Source: Ipomoea triloba
Lineage: Eukaryota; Streptophyta; Magnoliopsida; Solanales; Convolvulaceae
Direction: 5' to 3'
Assembly: GCF_003576645.1 (NCBI RefSeq)
Contig: NC_044924.1
Span: 21,827,233-21,891,232, forward strand
Length of the DNA: 64,000 bases
The notes beneath the pieces are model-generated. The model worked only from the letters and a program-made list of their open reading frames with translations, did no database searches and was not told the DNA's origin. Within the stretch, counting starts at the first letter, position 1. Each line of letters opens with the position of its first letter. The position numbers were made by a program, and so were the translations under genes. Below, piece by piece: positions 45,552 to 57,044 of the stretch.

Positions 45552-48500
45552 ATGTCTAGCCAAGACTTGAATCTTACATTAGAAAAGGTTACAAAAACCT
45601 ACCGGAAAAGGAAACGAACTACAAACACTGAACAGACTCAAACTGAAAGATCATCAGACTGTGCTAGAGAAGAGAGATCGAAGAGAAATCAAGACTGTGC
45701 TAGAGAAGAGAGATCGAAGAGAAATCAAGATAGGGGCCAATCTGATCAGGGCAATGCTCCTACTGTAGTAAAGAAAGAAAAAGGAAAAGGGAAAATTCAA
45801 CCTACAAATGAACCTGGATTGCTCAATTCAAAGATGTCACCTATGGAGCTAAGTAAACTGTTGCCAAAGCTCACTGATGAACAGAAAAACGCTGTCCGGG
45901 AGATTGGTTTTGGCTCATTGCTAGAGATTAAGTTGTCCAACTTGGATAGAATGTTGACTACCTATTTGGTAAAAAACTTTGATGTGTATAGATGTGCTTT
46001 GAGGTTAGAGAAAGAAGAAATGTTGCTGACGGAGGATGATGTGGAGAGCACATTAGGCCTCCCCAAGAGTGATATTCAAGTTGTTGAAGGGAACAACTCA
46101 AATGCAACTACAGAATATAACAACTTGGTGGAAGAATGGAGAGTGCATTGGAGAATAGATAGTTGTTCTCCATTGGTGAAAACACTTTCTGAGGGATTAG
46201 GTGAGAGGAAAGACCATGGTAATATGTTCAAAAGGGATTTTGTGGTGTTTGTAGTTTCCAGTTTGTTCAAGGGCCACGCCAAATGGACATCAAACTTTAA
46301 ACTCTTGTACTCATTGATGGATGTGAACAACATAAAGAATTTGAACTGGTGTGGATATATTTTCAAAAGTCTTATTGATAGTGTTGAAAAATGGACGAAG
46401 ACACCCACTGCATTCTTCACTGGTCCACTCATCTTCTTAGTGGTAATACCTTTGATTCAATGTATGTTGTTTATTCTCTTAATGAATCTTTGACTTTCAT
46501 ACTAACTTTATTTTTTATTTTTTAGTTTTCATACATTGATAGGTTGCAATTCAAAGGGCAGCAAATAGAAAGAAAATTCCCTGCCATATCAGCTTGGACG
46601 GTTGACATGGTCCAAAAATGATTTGCAGATGAAAAGCGAAGTGGTGCATTTGGCAGGGGAAAGGTTTTGGACAGAGTTAGAAAGCCAGTTGTTGATGTTG
46701 AAAACAATGAAACTATTCAAGGAAAGGAAAAAGAAAGCGATGGGGTTGAGGTGCAGGAACTAGTTGGTGATAAAGCTGCAATGAGTGATGTAGAGAAGAT
46801 ATCTACAGAAATGAAGATATTGGCTGCAGCTATAGTTAGATTTGGGAAAGCTATGGCTGAAGTTGGGAGCAAAAACATGGGGAAAGACATTATCAAGAAA
46901 ACTTTCAGCAAGATGTCTGATATGCTGAATGTTGCATCAACTTCCCAACCTGCTGAGACTTCGACGTTGTTGGATGATGATCCAATCTTCAATGACGAGA
47001 GCTTTCTTGCAACAGTGTCAGCAATGGAGAAAGCATTCATAATCACCATAAACCCTGCTGAGCATCCAAAAGAAGTAGAATTGGATGGCCTACCTTCATC
47101 ACCAAAGTGGGATTTGTTAACACCTACCCCCCCGGATGTTCAAAAGCCAAATGAAACAACCACCACACGCCCTGATGAACACAATGCACCTACCAATCTC
47201 CAAGAGACTGAAAAGAGCACAACAACAGTAAAACCATTGTTTGACATGTAAGTAAAGTCTAAAATTTCTGATTAAGGTACATTATTTATGTGCATTAGGT
47301 ACATTATTTTTATTAATTGGGTACATTATTTTTATGTGGCAGTGTAATTGAAGAATCGGAGTCTGATTTTGAACATGTCCAACATGGGGAGAGAGAAAAC
47401 AGAAAATTAAAAAATCTTCCATTGAAACTGAGGTCTCCATTTTGGACGACAAACAAAGAAAAACTATCTTTTGTCAGTGCAAAGCGAAAACTACTGTCTG
47501 ATTTTATATTCATGGACCCGTCGCCTGAACATCCAACTGAGTAGGTTACTGATATTGTTTTATGCTAATATTTGTCTTTAATGAGTATTAACAAGACATT
47601 TTCTTGCAGTGAGTCGCTGTTTAAGTATAAAAACTACTACATTGGAAGAGACCAGTTCTTGACTCTACGGAGTGGTTGGGTAGAGAAGTGTATTATAGAT
47701 GTTTGGAGCTTTGAAATGAATAAAAAAAATATCACCCGTGGAATGGGTGAGCCAAAGTTCATCTACTTCACTACCAATCCTATTGTAAGTGGCTGGACTT
47801 TCTCTTATATTACAACATTATATTGATAATGGAATCTTATTTATTGTGAGATATTCTGCACAGGGTACATAATTTTTGTTCACAGGGTACATAATTTTTG
47901 TTCATAGAGTACATTATTTGTGTGCATAAAAGTTAGGTGTATATAGTACATTATATTTGATGGTGTTCTATTTTAATCATTATTATTTGGCCATGTAATA
48001 TGTTATACTTACAAATATCATTTCATGCTCAGATGCAAATTGATGATCCGGATGGTAAGAAAAAAGAAATCTCTCCAAGTTCAAAACAAAGACAATTCAA
48101 TCAATGTCTGGATTATGAGCTTCAATTGAATTCCAACATTGACATTTCTGATGCAGAACTGGTAATTTATAATACATAATATTATAAATTAATAAATTCT
48201 ATGAAAGCCATTTTATATATACTCATTGTTTATACTTCTAAAATCATATGTATTTAGATTTTCTTCGCTGTTCTACGCCATGATCACTACTTCATCATTT
48301 GCTTGAATTTCAAGAAAAGGGTTGTCCAAGTCATTGACAACAAAACACTTGGCAAAGGTTTCAACTTTGTTTCTAGATATGAAAATTGTGATCAAATCCT
48401 TGTAAGTTGCAAACCTAAGATTCTTGTGTGTTCAAATTAAGAACTATTAGGTATTTGATATATTATAATGGACATAACTAATGTGCAGGTTGAAGCATTC

Positions 48501-48967
48501 AAGAACTACTGCAAATTTAAAGGGATCACAACTTTGTTGAACAAAATGACAAAGAATGGGGATGATGATGATGATGTGTTTAAGCACGAATTAGTGAAGA
48601 TGTATTGGAAAAATCCTTCTAATGTTACTGATTGCGGAATTTATTGCATGCGTCATATGGAGACCTTTAAGGGCATTGGACCGAATTGGGATTCCGGATT
48701 CAATAGAACAACTGCAGATGTAAGTACTGTAGATGTTTGTTATGTGCATATTATGATTTTGTTTGTTAGTTTTTTAATACTTCTTTCTATGTCATAATCA
48801 TTCATGTGTTTGCTTGTGTATATAACTACCATTCTGTTTCAATATATGTGCAGGACTTGTTCTTGGCATCTTTGAGAGCAAAATATGCTGTAGACATAAT
48901 ATTTTCAGAAATGAATGAGTACAGTGATTCCGTACTAAACGCAGCCCGGAATATTTACAACTTGTAA
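45552..48967 (+). CDS. Ulp1-like (C48) cysteine protease gene of MULE-2, 8 exons, one in-frame stop
   Basis: Exons: 45552-46442, 46526-47247, 47343-47540, 47610-47784, 48033-48161, 48258-48401, 48489-48719, 48854-48967. All are GT-AG and in phase, and exons 3-6 have the same lengths as in MULE-1. The N-terminal part is Lys/Arg/Glu-rich with a 13-residue tandem repeat (CAREERSKRNQD twice). A domain shared with MULE-1 follows (LTDEQKNAVREIGFG, TEDDVESTLGLPKS, HGNMFKRDFVVFVVS). The protease triad candidates are His in RHDHYFIICLNF, Asp in VQVIDNK and Cys in VTDCGIYCMRHMETF. Ulp1-type enzymes act on SUMO-like modifiers; the target here is unknown. TGA at 46619-46621, where Arg is expected, interrupts exon 2, so a full 868-codon product needs readthrough or is no longer made. 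Confidence 0.82.
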
Positions 48968-48969
48968 TT

Positions 48970-50450
48970 TACAACTTGTAATTAATTGACTTCTATGCCA
49001 TAATGGCAAAAGGTACATTTTTTTAGCCCATAGGGTACATTATTTGAAAGCGCAAGGTACATTTTCTTAACCCATATGGTACATTATTTTAAAGCTCTAC
49101 GTACATTTTCACAGCCACATATGACCTTAGCAAATGGTACATTTTGTTAGCTCATAGGGTATATTATTTTAGAATGCTAGGTACATTTTTTTAACCCATA
49201 GAGTACATAACAAAAATCAAGTGATGGTCAGTTCACAAATGTATGTGATTTTAGCAAAAGGTACATTTTTTTAACCCATAGAGTACATAACAAAAATCAA
49301 GTGATGGTCAGTTCACAAATGTATGTGATTTTAGCAAAAGGTACATTTTTTTAGCCCATAGGGTACATTATTTGAAAGCGCAAGGTACATTTTCTTAACC
49401 CATAGAGTACATTATTTTAAAGCTCTAGGTACATTTTCACAGCCACATATGACCTTAGCAAATGGTACCTTTTGTTAGCTCATAGGGTACATTATTTTAG
49501 AGCGTTAGGTACATTTTTCTAATCCACAAAGTACATTACAAAAAAAAAATATGATGGTCAGTTTACAACCACATGTGACCTTAGCAAAGGGTACATTTTG
49601 TTAGCTCATATAGTACATTTAAAAAATCAAATGATGGTTAGTTCACAAACGTGTGTGACTTTAGCAAAGGGTTTTTTTTTTTGTGATCCCATAGGGTACA
49701 TTATGTTAAAGCGCTAGGTACATTTTTTTAAACCCACCGAGTACATAACAAAAATCAAGTGATGGTCAGTTCACAAACGTATGTGATTTTAGCAAAAGGT
49801 ACATTTTTTAGCCCATAGGGTACATTATTTTAAAGCGCAAGGTACATTTTCTTAACCCATAGGGTACATTACTTTAAAGCGCTAGGTACATTTTCACAGC
49901 CACATATGACCTTAGCAAATGGTACATTTTGTTAGCTCATAGGGTACATTATTTTAGAGCGTTAGGTACATTTTTCTAACCCACAAAGTACATTACAGAA
50001 AAAATATGATGGTCAGTTCACAAACACGTTCACAAACACGTGACTTAGCAAAGAGTACATTTTGTTAGCTCATATAGTACATTAAAAAAATCAAGTGATG
50101 GTAAGTTCACAAACGTATGTGATTTTAGCAAAAGGTACATTTTTTTTAGCCCATAGGGTACATTATTGTAAAGTGCTAGGTACATTTTCTTAACCCACAG
50201 AGTACATCACAAAAATCAAGTGATGGTCAATTCACAACCACATGTGACCTTAGCAATGTACCAGCGTTAGCTCATAGCTCAAAAATAATGTACCTAATGC
50301 ACAAAAATAATGTACCATAATCAGTAACATTTCACAACCACATGTGACCTTAGCAATGTACCATCGTTAGCTCATTGCTAAAAAATAATGTACCCTATCC
50401 ATTAAAATAATGTACCTAATGCACAGAAATAATGTACCATAAACAGAAAC
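48970..50450. repeat. Dense GTACATTATT motif array between the two MULE-2 genes
   Basis: GGTACATTTT and GGGTACATTATTTT alternate every 20-30 bases, with linking phrases TAGCTCATAG, TTAACCCATAG and GATGGTCAGTTCACAA forming longer nested repeats; one block is duplicated exactly near 49175-49340. From about 50280 the orientation flips to AAAATAATGTACC. It contains no open frame and would serve as the 3' ends of both convergent genes. Confidence 0.92.
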
Positions 50451-50536
50451 ACAACTTTCAAGTCAAAAAATATAAAACCAGTTCACAATTTGTCAAAGTG
50501 CATATATAAGTAAACAAAATCTTACTACAACTTCTT

Positions 50537-53500
50537 CTAATTATCATTTGAATTGTTTTGAGACTTAGACCTAACACAAATCAACTCTGAACTAGTATTG
50601 CCACTAGGATGAACAAGATAACCACTACCAACAATATCAGAAACAACTTGCTGCACAGAAGATTGGACTACAGCCTTTGTGTTTTTTTCAACCGTCTTTG
50701 CATAATTCTTTCGACTTCTGGCTTGGTTATACTTTTTTTGTAGTGTACTAATTGGCCTTCGATTACGAACACCTTTTACACCACTTCGTTCTGGATTTTG
50801 TATACCACCACTTGGCATGGGTCTTTCCAAATCATCAAAGCAAATGGGACCAACCTCACCTTCAATCCTTCTTCTACCATCTTCAAAAATTTCTTCACAG
50901 ACTTGTCGAGCTTTGCAATTGTCTTGACTTGATAGAACCAACCTTTGCAATTTTCTACCCATTTCTATAACCCAAATTGGAGAAGCAACGGTAAAAGTAC
51001 TAGAAGATGATGCAATATCCATTATCCTGTCTTCAGCCACCTTTTTTGTCCACCTATTACAAATATATTTCTCGGGAATTTTTTCAATACAATGAATGTT
51101 AAAAATACGCAAGCAATGTGAACAAAGGATGCCCATCTCTGAGAAAAACTTGCAAGTACAACATATTGTCATATCCTTCATATTGAAACAAACTTCATGT
51201 CGAATAATGTCAATATCTGGGCGCCAAATGTGATATTTAAACTCATTAGCATTGCTTGCCACAATCTCTTGATGACATGCAGCACCTTTCAAATATTGTT
51301 GTTCAAACAAGTAATATACCTCTATGGTGTATACATTCCTAGCATGTAAAAGAAGCTTCACATGATCCAATGCCATTGTAGGCAACCCTTGAGAACACCG
51401 GACATCTTCTCCATTCTCTTTACTTCTCCACTCAGAAACCACATTGACAAAAGAGTTATAAAAATCACACAACCCAGATGTTTTAGATAACCTTCTTGAA
51501 ACTGAATGATTTGTAGTCTCACTTCGTTGGGACGATAAAATACCTCCAGAAAAGTAATCTTTACTAAAAGCAGGACACCACTTCTCCCTAATAACATACA
51601 ATTTGTCTAACCAAGCATTTGTATGGCACTTATACTCTGTCACCATCCTGAAAACAACAAACCTAAGTGTGACTGCAAAGGTACATTTTCAACATACATA
51701 AGGTACATTATTAAAACACATAGGGTACATTTTCTGAACACTACAATTTCCAACTTAACATCAAATAAAGTATATGTCAGTTGATTTTATAAGCACAAAT
51801 GCCACAAAGGAAACACACATAAAGTACAATGAAAAGATCTAAGTTCTAAATGCAACTGGAAAAGAAGGGAAAAAACATTATCAAAATGTTACTACAAAAA
51901 ATACATTTTCAGTATACATAAGGTACATTATTAAAACACATAAAGTACATTTTCTAAACAATATACTTTCCAACTTAACTTCAAAAGTAAAACATTACGT
52001 GGTTGATTTTATAAGTGCAAACTAATACAACTCACAATGCAAGAATGACAAAACATATATAGAAAATGATAAATTTAATAGTATACGTACCTATTCCAAT
52101 AAAATTCAAACTCAGCTTCAGTGTCCGTGTACTTTAATAGAAGATTAAATAACTCCATAAAGCCTTTTTGACTCCTTAAACCTTTGATATGCTTTTTTGA
52201 ATTCTCTCGAATATGCCAAATACAAAGTCTGTGTCTTGCACTTGGGAAAACTTGTGAAATTGCAGCAGACATAGCAGAACACTGATCGGTCATGATTGTT
52301 TGTGGACACTTACCATCCATAGCTCGCAAGAATGTCTTAAACAACCAAACAAATGATTCAATCCTTTCATTCAATAAAAACCCACAACCAAACATTATGT
52401 TCATACAATGGTGATTCATGCCAACAAAGGGACCACAAATCATATCGTACTTATTAGTACGATACGTTGTGTCATGTACTACTAAATCACCAAACAACAC
52501 AAAATCCTCCTTCATTCTTGCATCCCTCCAAAAAAAACTACACAATCTTGCATTGCCATCCACTTCAAAATCAAAGAAAAAGTTAGGTTCATTTAATTGC
52601 CTCTGCCTAAAGATCTCAATTAATGAATTCGAATCGGTGCCATCTAGGCTCTTTATCGAATCTATAAGTAGGCTATTATATGCATCCCTTGGTGTAAATC
52701 CAACGAAAGGTGAACCTCCAGACTGATGCTTCAAAAAAAGGATGCCATCCGACAGTGCAACCCCACTCCTTTTCAAGTCTTTTAAATAAGACAATTGATT
52801 AGCACCAACACTTCGGTGTGACCGAAGAAGATAACTTTTCGAAGGTGGGCAAAACTCATGGTTATGATCCTTTACATGTTTTGTCACAATCAACTGCCCA
52901 TTAGATGCCATATCAAACTGACAACCTGCAGTACACCCTGTTCGTGTGTCTACCCTTGAATATGACCTTGAAGACTTATTTGTATTAGACTTGAAACCAG
53001 CCTTTGCACAGTGGAATTTTTTTGTTTTAATAATGTGAGTACCGGGAACGTAATACTGCTTGCCCTTTCTAACACTAAATCCCAATCTTGAAGCATAATC
53101 ATTATATAAATTATATGCTTCTTCAATTGAAGCAACTGTAATCCCCAACAAGTCCTGATTAACTGTAAATTTTAAAAAACAATACAACTAACAAATTTAA
53201 AAAATCAAATTTCTAAGTAGAGGGGGGTAGGGTAGTGTGCCGAATAAATCCAACAATGCTCTACAAAGAAAAAAGATATTACTAAAAGAATAAACTGAAT
53301 GAACAACAGACAGTACAAATAAATCATGCATAAAAATAATGTACCCTAACCATTAAAATAATGTACCTAATGACCAAAAATAATGTACCTTAGTCAGAAT
53401 CAGAATGCACACAGAAATGATACATAAAAATAATGTACCCTATGTATTAAAATAATGTACCTAACGCACAAACATAATGTACCCTATGTACCTTAGTCAG

Positions 53501-54123
53501 AATCAGAATCCACACAGTAATGATACATAAAAATAATGTACCCTATGTATTAAAATAATGTACCTAACGCACAAACATAATGTACCCTATGTACCTTAGT
53601 CAGAATCAGAATGCACACAGAAATGGTACATAAAAATAATGTACCCTATGTATTAAAATAATATACCTAACGCACAAACATAATGTACCTCAATCTGAAA
53701 CACAACTAATAATAATTAAATGATAATAAACAACTTTAAAAAAAAAAAAACCTGGAATAGAAGAACTAGCATCCATAGCATTACAAGAACTAGCATGAAC
53801 TCCAATCGGTGAATTCTCTTCAGTTGCACCCCGAATAGTGCCAACTGCAAATAATGTATCTAATAATTACATTAAGCATGTTCAACAATGTAGCATGCAA
53901 TCAAATACAAACCTGGAATTGATTCAACATCAATGGAAGAACTCAATTCAACATCAATCAAGGCATTCACATCTCCTACAATATAATAAAAAAAGCACGA
54001 TATAAATCAAAATACAAATTAAAAAGCAAACCTAAATCACATATAAACAATATAAAAACCTGTAATATCATCATTTAATTTGATGGCATCAATTCTGTTG
54101 TTCGTATCACTGATGTTATCCAT
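50537..54123 (-). CDS. Mutator-like transposase with FAR1 domain (mudrA/FAR1 type), MULE-2
   Basis: Five exons on the minus strand: 54123-54060, 53975-53913, 53844-53752, 53162-52091, 51647-50537. All have GT-AG borders and joined phase, giving 801 codons with no stop. A FAR1-type DNA-binding domain lies near residues 80-190 (EEAYNLYNDYASRLGFSVRK, with KHVKDHNHEF). A MULE catalytic domain follows: Asp in GDLVVHDTTYRTN, Asp in TIMTDQCSAM, and the Glu region EAEFEFYWNR, with CIWHIREN between. After it comes a SWIM zinc finger (CTCKFFSEMGILCSHCL). The basic C-terminus (KKYNQARSRKNYAKT) may be a nuclear signal. The protein cuts and inserts the element by binding its ends. The start lies 310 bp inside the right terminal repeat, which probably contains its promoter. 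It appears intact. Confidence 0.88.
51660..51970. repeat. GTACATT motifs in intron 4 of the transposase gene
   Basis: AAGGTACATTATTAAAACAC, then TTTTC, in two diverged copies (51680-51740, 51905-51965), plus-strand orientation. Single motifs also occur in Ulp1-like introns at 47270-47335 and 47860-47950. Confidence 0.8.
53320..53700. repeat. GTACATT motif array in intron 3 of the transposase gene
   Basis: ATAAAAATAATGTACC, TATTAAAATAATGTACC and CTAACGCACAAACATAATG repeat with a period of about 110 bp, three copies with few changes (e.g. 53410, 53520, 53630). It ends before the flanking exons. Confidence 0.9.
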
Positions 54124-54367
54124 GATGCAAAATGTGTATTCAATGCGAAATTGTTGAGATGGCAGTCGCAGAGGCGAGATGGCGATGACTGAAATCGTAA
54201 AGGAGATTCGTAAAGGAGGTTGCGATGATCGAATGAAATCGCAAAGAAGAGAACAATGGCCGAATTGCAGACGGGAACAATCACAGAAAAAAATCACGCA
54301 TAACAGCCTAACGGCGTCTGACGGCGTTACTACTTAACCTGCGAATTTTTTTTTATTTATTTAGATT

Positions 54368-54433
54368 GAACGACGTAGTTTTGGGCCATGGTCCACACAG
54401 CTGTGTGGACCATGGTCCATGCAATAATTTGCC
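54368..54433. repeat. MULE-2 right terminal inverted repeat
   Basis: Inverse of the left end with the same 30-bp palindrome (54386-54415). It ends GCAATAATTTGCC. Confidence 0.88.
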
Positions 54434-54584
54434 CACCGAACAAGCCTAATGTAGAAAAAAAGAGAAGCGAACAATTCTATTCTATTTTTAAAAAATTATT
54501 TTAATTTCCATTAAAAAAAACATTTCCAGTTACTACTTTCAATTTTACCAACCAATTGACCTAAATGCATCAATTTAACAATGA

Positions 54585-54602
54585 CCTATTATTATTATTA
54601 TT

Positions 54603-54647
<45 letters not shown>

Positions 54648-54760
54648 GCTGTTGTTATTATTATCGTTATTATATATTATTGTTATTGTTATTATTACTA
54701 CTACTACTATTACTACTACTATTATTACTACTATTACTACTACTACTATTACAACTATTA
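54585..54760. repeat. (ATT)n(GTT)n(ACT)n microsatellite
   Basis: A compound trinucleotide run. The apparent Leu or Tyr/Cys frames over it are artefacts of the repeat. Confidence 0.95.
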
Positions 54761-54762
54761 GG

Positions 54763-56236
54763 AAAAATTGTATTTTTTGTTCCTAAGTTATAAGGTAATT
54801 GTAGAATTTGTACCTAAGTATTGGTCATAGTCACTTTTCGTCCCTAAGTTATCATTGACGTTGTAATTTTCGTCCATTTACTAATAAATCATTATGGATG
54901 AAATTTGCAATTTTAGTATAACTCAGAGATGAAAAGTAAGTACAAAAATGACGAAAAGTGCAACGCTAATGATAATTTAGGGACGAAAAGTGAGCATGAT
55001 CAACACTCAGGTACGAATTCTACAATTTGTTGGAAAATTAGCAATAAAATGGCATTTAAGTGGCCATTTTGTGGTACAATTTAGAGTGGGGTCCACTACC
55101 GATTTGGGTCGGGTTAAAGTGGATTCGGGTTCTTCGTAGTGAGACGAAGAGATCCATATATTGTACGCTCAAAATGGATAATGGGTGAATGAGAAATTGG
55201 TTCTCAAAGTAGACCTATTGGAGATGGAATTTTAAGTGAGGAAAAGCTTATGTAGCTTTGTCCCACATTGGTTGGGAAGGAAGATTTGCCCCACTATAAA
55301 TACAAGAGCCCTTTTAAGGCTAATTGACTTGTATGGCATAGAGGCTCTCTCTCGCGCGTAGGGGGGTGCAAATCAAATCCCAAAATGAGTTCGAAAAGGC
55401 TTGAACTCGTGTGCGCCGGCTCGTTCGGAAAAGTGGCCCGCCTTGCGGGCATAAGCTAAGCGTAAGTAGACGAACTGACCTCTCGCGAGAGGTAGTTCGA
55501 TGTCTCGAAGCTCAGTGGAGTCGACCTCTCAAAGGTCGTTCGCGTCACAGATTGGACCATATCCCGTCCCGCACTGCGACTCCAGTAACCTCTCGAACGC
55601 GACGTTTCACCTACTGTGTCCGTTCAGAGTTATTTTGTGAATAATAGGACTTGGTTTTTGTGAATAATAGGACTTGGTAGTGGGTGTAAGTGTTGGTTAA
55701 TGGCAGAATTAAATTTCTGCTAGTGGGAGGAGGTTACAATATGGATTATCAATGCCATGATTAATGCTATGATCCATTCTCCTCCACTATATATTCGTTG
55801 TGAGCAGCAGGTTTAGAACACACCAAGAACACACAACAATACACTGTTTTCTCCTCAAAACTCTGCTCACATTTCCTTCTAGCCACCTGCGTTGAACCCA
55901 CGTTCCTAGTTCGCCGGATCCAAGTTCGTGTGCTCGAACGATTGGATCGTAGTACGTTTTATCCTGGGAAACCTAGACCACAACGCTCCAGCACCCTGGG
56001 AGGCGGTAAATAAGGTTTTAAGGAAAGTGGTAACACGACCCGTGCTTCCAACCACCCGAGTTCGTCCAGGTTTCATCCTCAGTTGTAGTTCAGGATTGTG
56101 TAACCTTACGTAGGTTTTATTTCCTGTACTTTTTATCCTTCGTGGATAATTATTTTGTTGTAATTTCCATTTTTTCCTTGTATTTTCGAGATCAAGCTTG
56201 TAACACAATTACCCTATGAAAAGTATAATTTTTCCC
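54763..56236. mobile_element. MITE copy 1, split by a solo LTR
   Basis: It starts GGAAAAATTGTATTTTTTG and ends AAGTATAATTTTTCCC. Both flanks are TTA, but this lies in a TTA-rich tract, so the duplication is uncertain. The interior CACTTTTCGTCCCTAAGTTA and GGACGAAAAGTGAGCATGAT arms pair. Removing 55028-56205 plus one caatt restores collinearity with 56742-57044. Confidence 0.75.
55028..56205 (+). mobile_element. Solo LTR (1178 bp)
   Basis: TGTTGGAAAATTAGC...CTTGTAACA is flanked by the 5-bp duplication caatt (55023-55027, 56206-56210). It lies inside the MITE, whose second copy shows the empty site. No primer site, internal region or second LTR is present, so it is the product of recombination between LTRs. 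A likely promoter is at GTCCCACATTGG and CTATAAATAC (55300-55309). Strand is inferred from that promoter. Confidence 0.85.
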
Positions 56237-56414
56237 TTATTATTGTTGTTGTTATAATATGCTACTTTGAAGGATTGTAGAAGATATGGTAAGATTCGCA
56301 ACCTAAATAGACGAATCAAAAGTGAATTGAAGGCCATTGTACATGTATTCAATATGAAACTTTAATTTAGCATTTGCAAGTTAAAATTAATTGAGTGCTC
56401 AATTTGATATAATT

Positions 56415-56720
56415 GTCAGGATCTTAAAGAGCTTCCAATTGATGGTTCCTTATAAGTATTTGCATGAAGTAGATCATCCAATCGCTCTTGAAAGTTTGAC
56501 CTCTTTGAAATCTTTAGATTTATGAGGATGTTGCTATCTTCAAAGGTTTACCCTTCAACCTTTCTCATCTTTCTAATTCGAAAATTATCAAATTGGATGA
56601 TTGGCAAAATCACTACCACAACTTCCTCATAGTAAAAACTGTCATTAAAAAAAATAGTAGATATACTAAGCTTCAAAAGACTTTAAAAGTTGTATATTCC
56701 CAATTGCATAAGTTTGGTTG
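56415..56720 (+). pseudogene. LRR fragment of a lost TNL gene
   Basis: It resembles the TNL gene downstream: CTTAAAGAGCTTCCAATTGA corresponds to 60368-60386, and GGATGTTGCTATCTTCAAAG then TTTCTCATCTTTCTAATT to 60714-60765. TTGTATATTCCCAATTGCA then AGTTTGGTTGAGC corresponds to 62369-62402. Frames are broken. Together with the duplicated MITE and upstream sequence it marks a decayed tandem copy of the TNL locus. Confidence 0.75.
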
Positions 56721-56741
56721 AGCCTATTATTATTATTATTA

Positions 56742-57044
56742 GGAAAAATTATATTTTTCGTCCTAAGTTATAAGATAATTGTAGAATTTGTACCTAAGTG
56801 TTAGTCATACTCACTTTTCGTCCCTAAGTTATTATTGACGTTGCAATTTTTGTCCATTTACTAATAAAACATTATGGATGAAATTTGCAATTTTAGTATA
56901 ACTCAGGGACAAAAAGTAAATACGAAAATGATGGAAAGTGCAACGCTAATGATAACTTAGAGACGAAAAGTGAGCATGATCAACACTCACATACGAATTC
57001 TACAATTACCCTATAATTTAGGGATGAAAAGTGTAATTTTCCCT
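56742..57044. mobile_element. MITE copy 2 (uninterrupted)
   Basis: Homologous to 54763-55027 plus 56211-56236. The ends GGAAAAATTATATTTTTCG and inverse GGGAAAATTACACTTTTC pair. It stands about 540 bp upstream of the TNL start. Confidence 0.75.

Larger units (their letters stand above)
43597..54433. mobile_element. MULE-2: probably autonomous Mutator-like element with transposase and Ulp1-like gene
   Basis: An exact 9-bp duplication, caccgaaca (43588-43596, 54434-54442), flanks it. Terminal repeats of about 66 bp (43597-43663, 54368-54433) share ATTATTGCATGGACC and a 30-bp palindrome centred on CACAGCTGTG. A plus-strand Ulp1-like gene (45552-48967) and a minus-strand mudrA/FAR1-type transposase (54123-50537) converge on a block of GTACATTATT motifs (48970-50450). 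The arrangement recalls the Kaonashi (ULP-bearing) MULEs of Arabidopsis. The transposase frame is complete, so the element may still move or help MULE-1 and the MITE to move. Confidence 0.9.

Noticed and set aside
54565..54793. Leu-rich and Cys/Tyr-rich frames
   Set aside because: Produced by the trinucleotide microsatellite.
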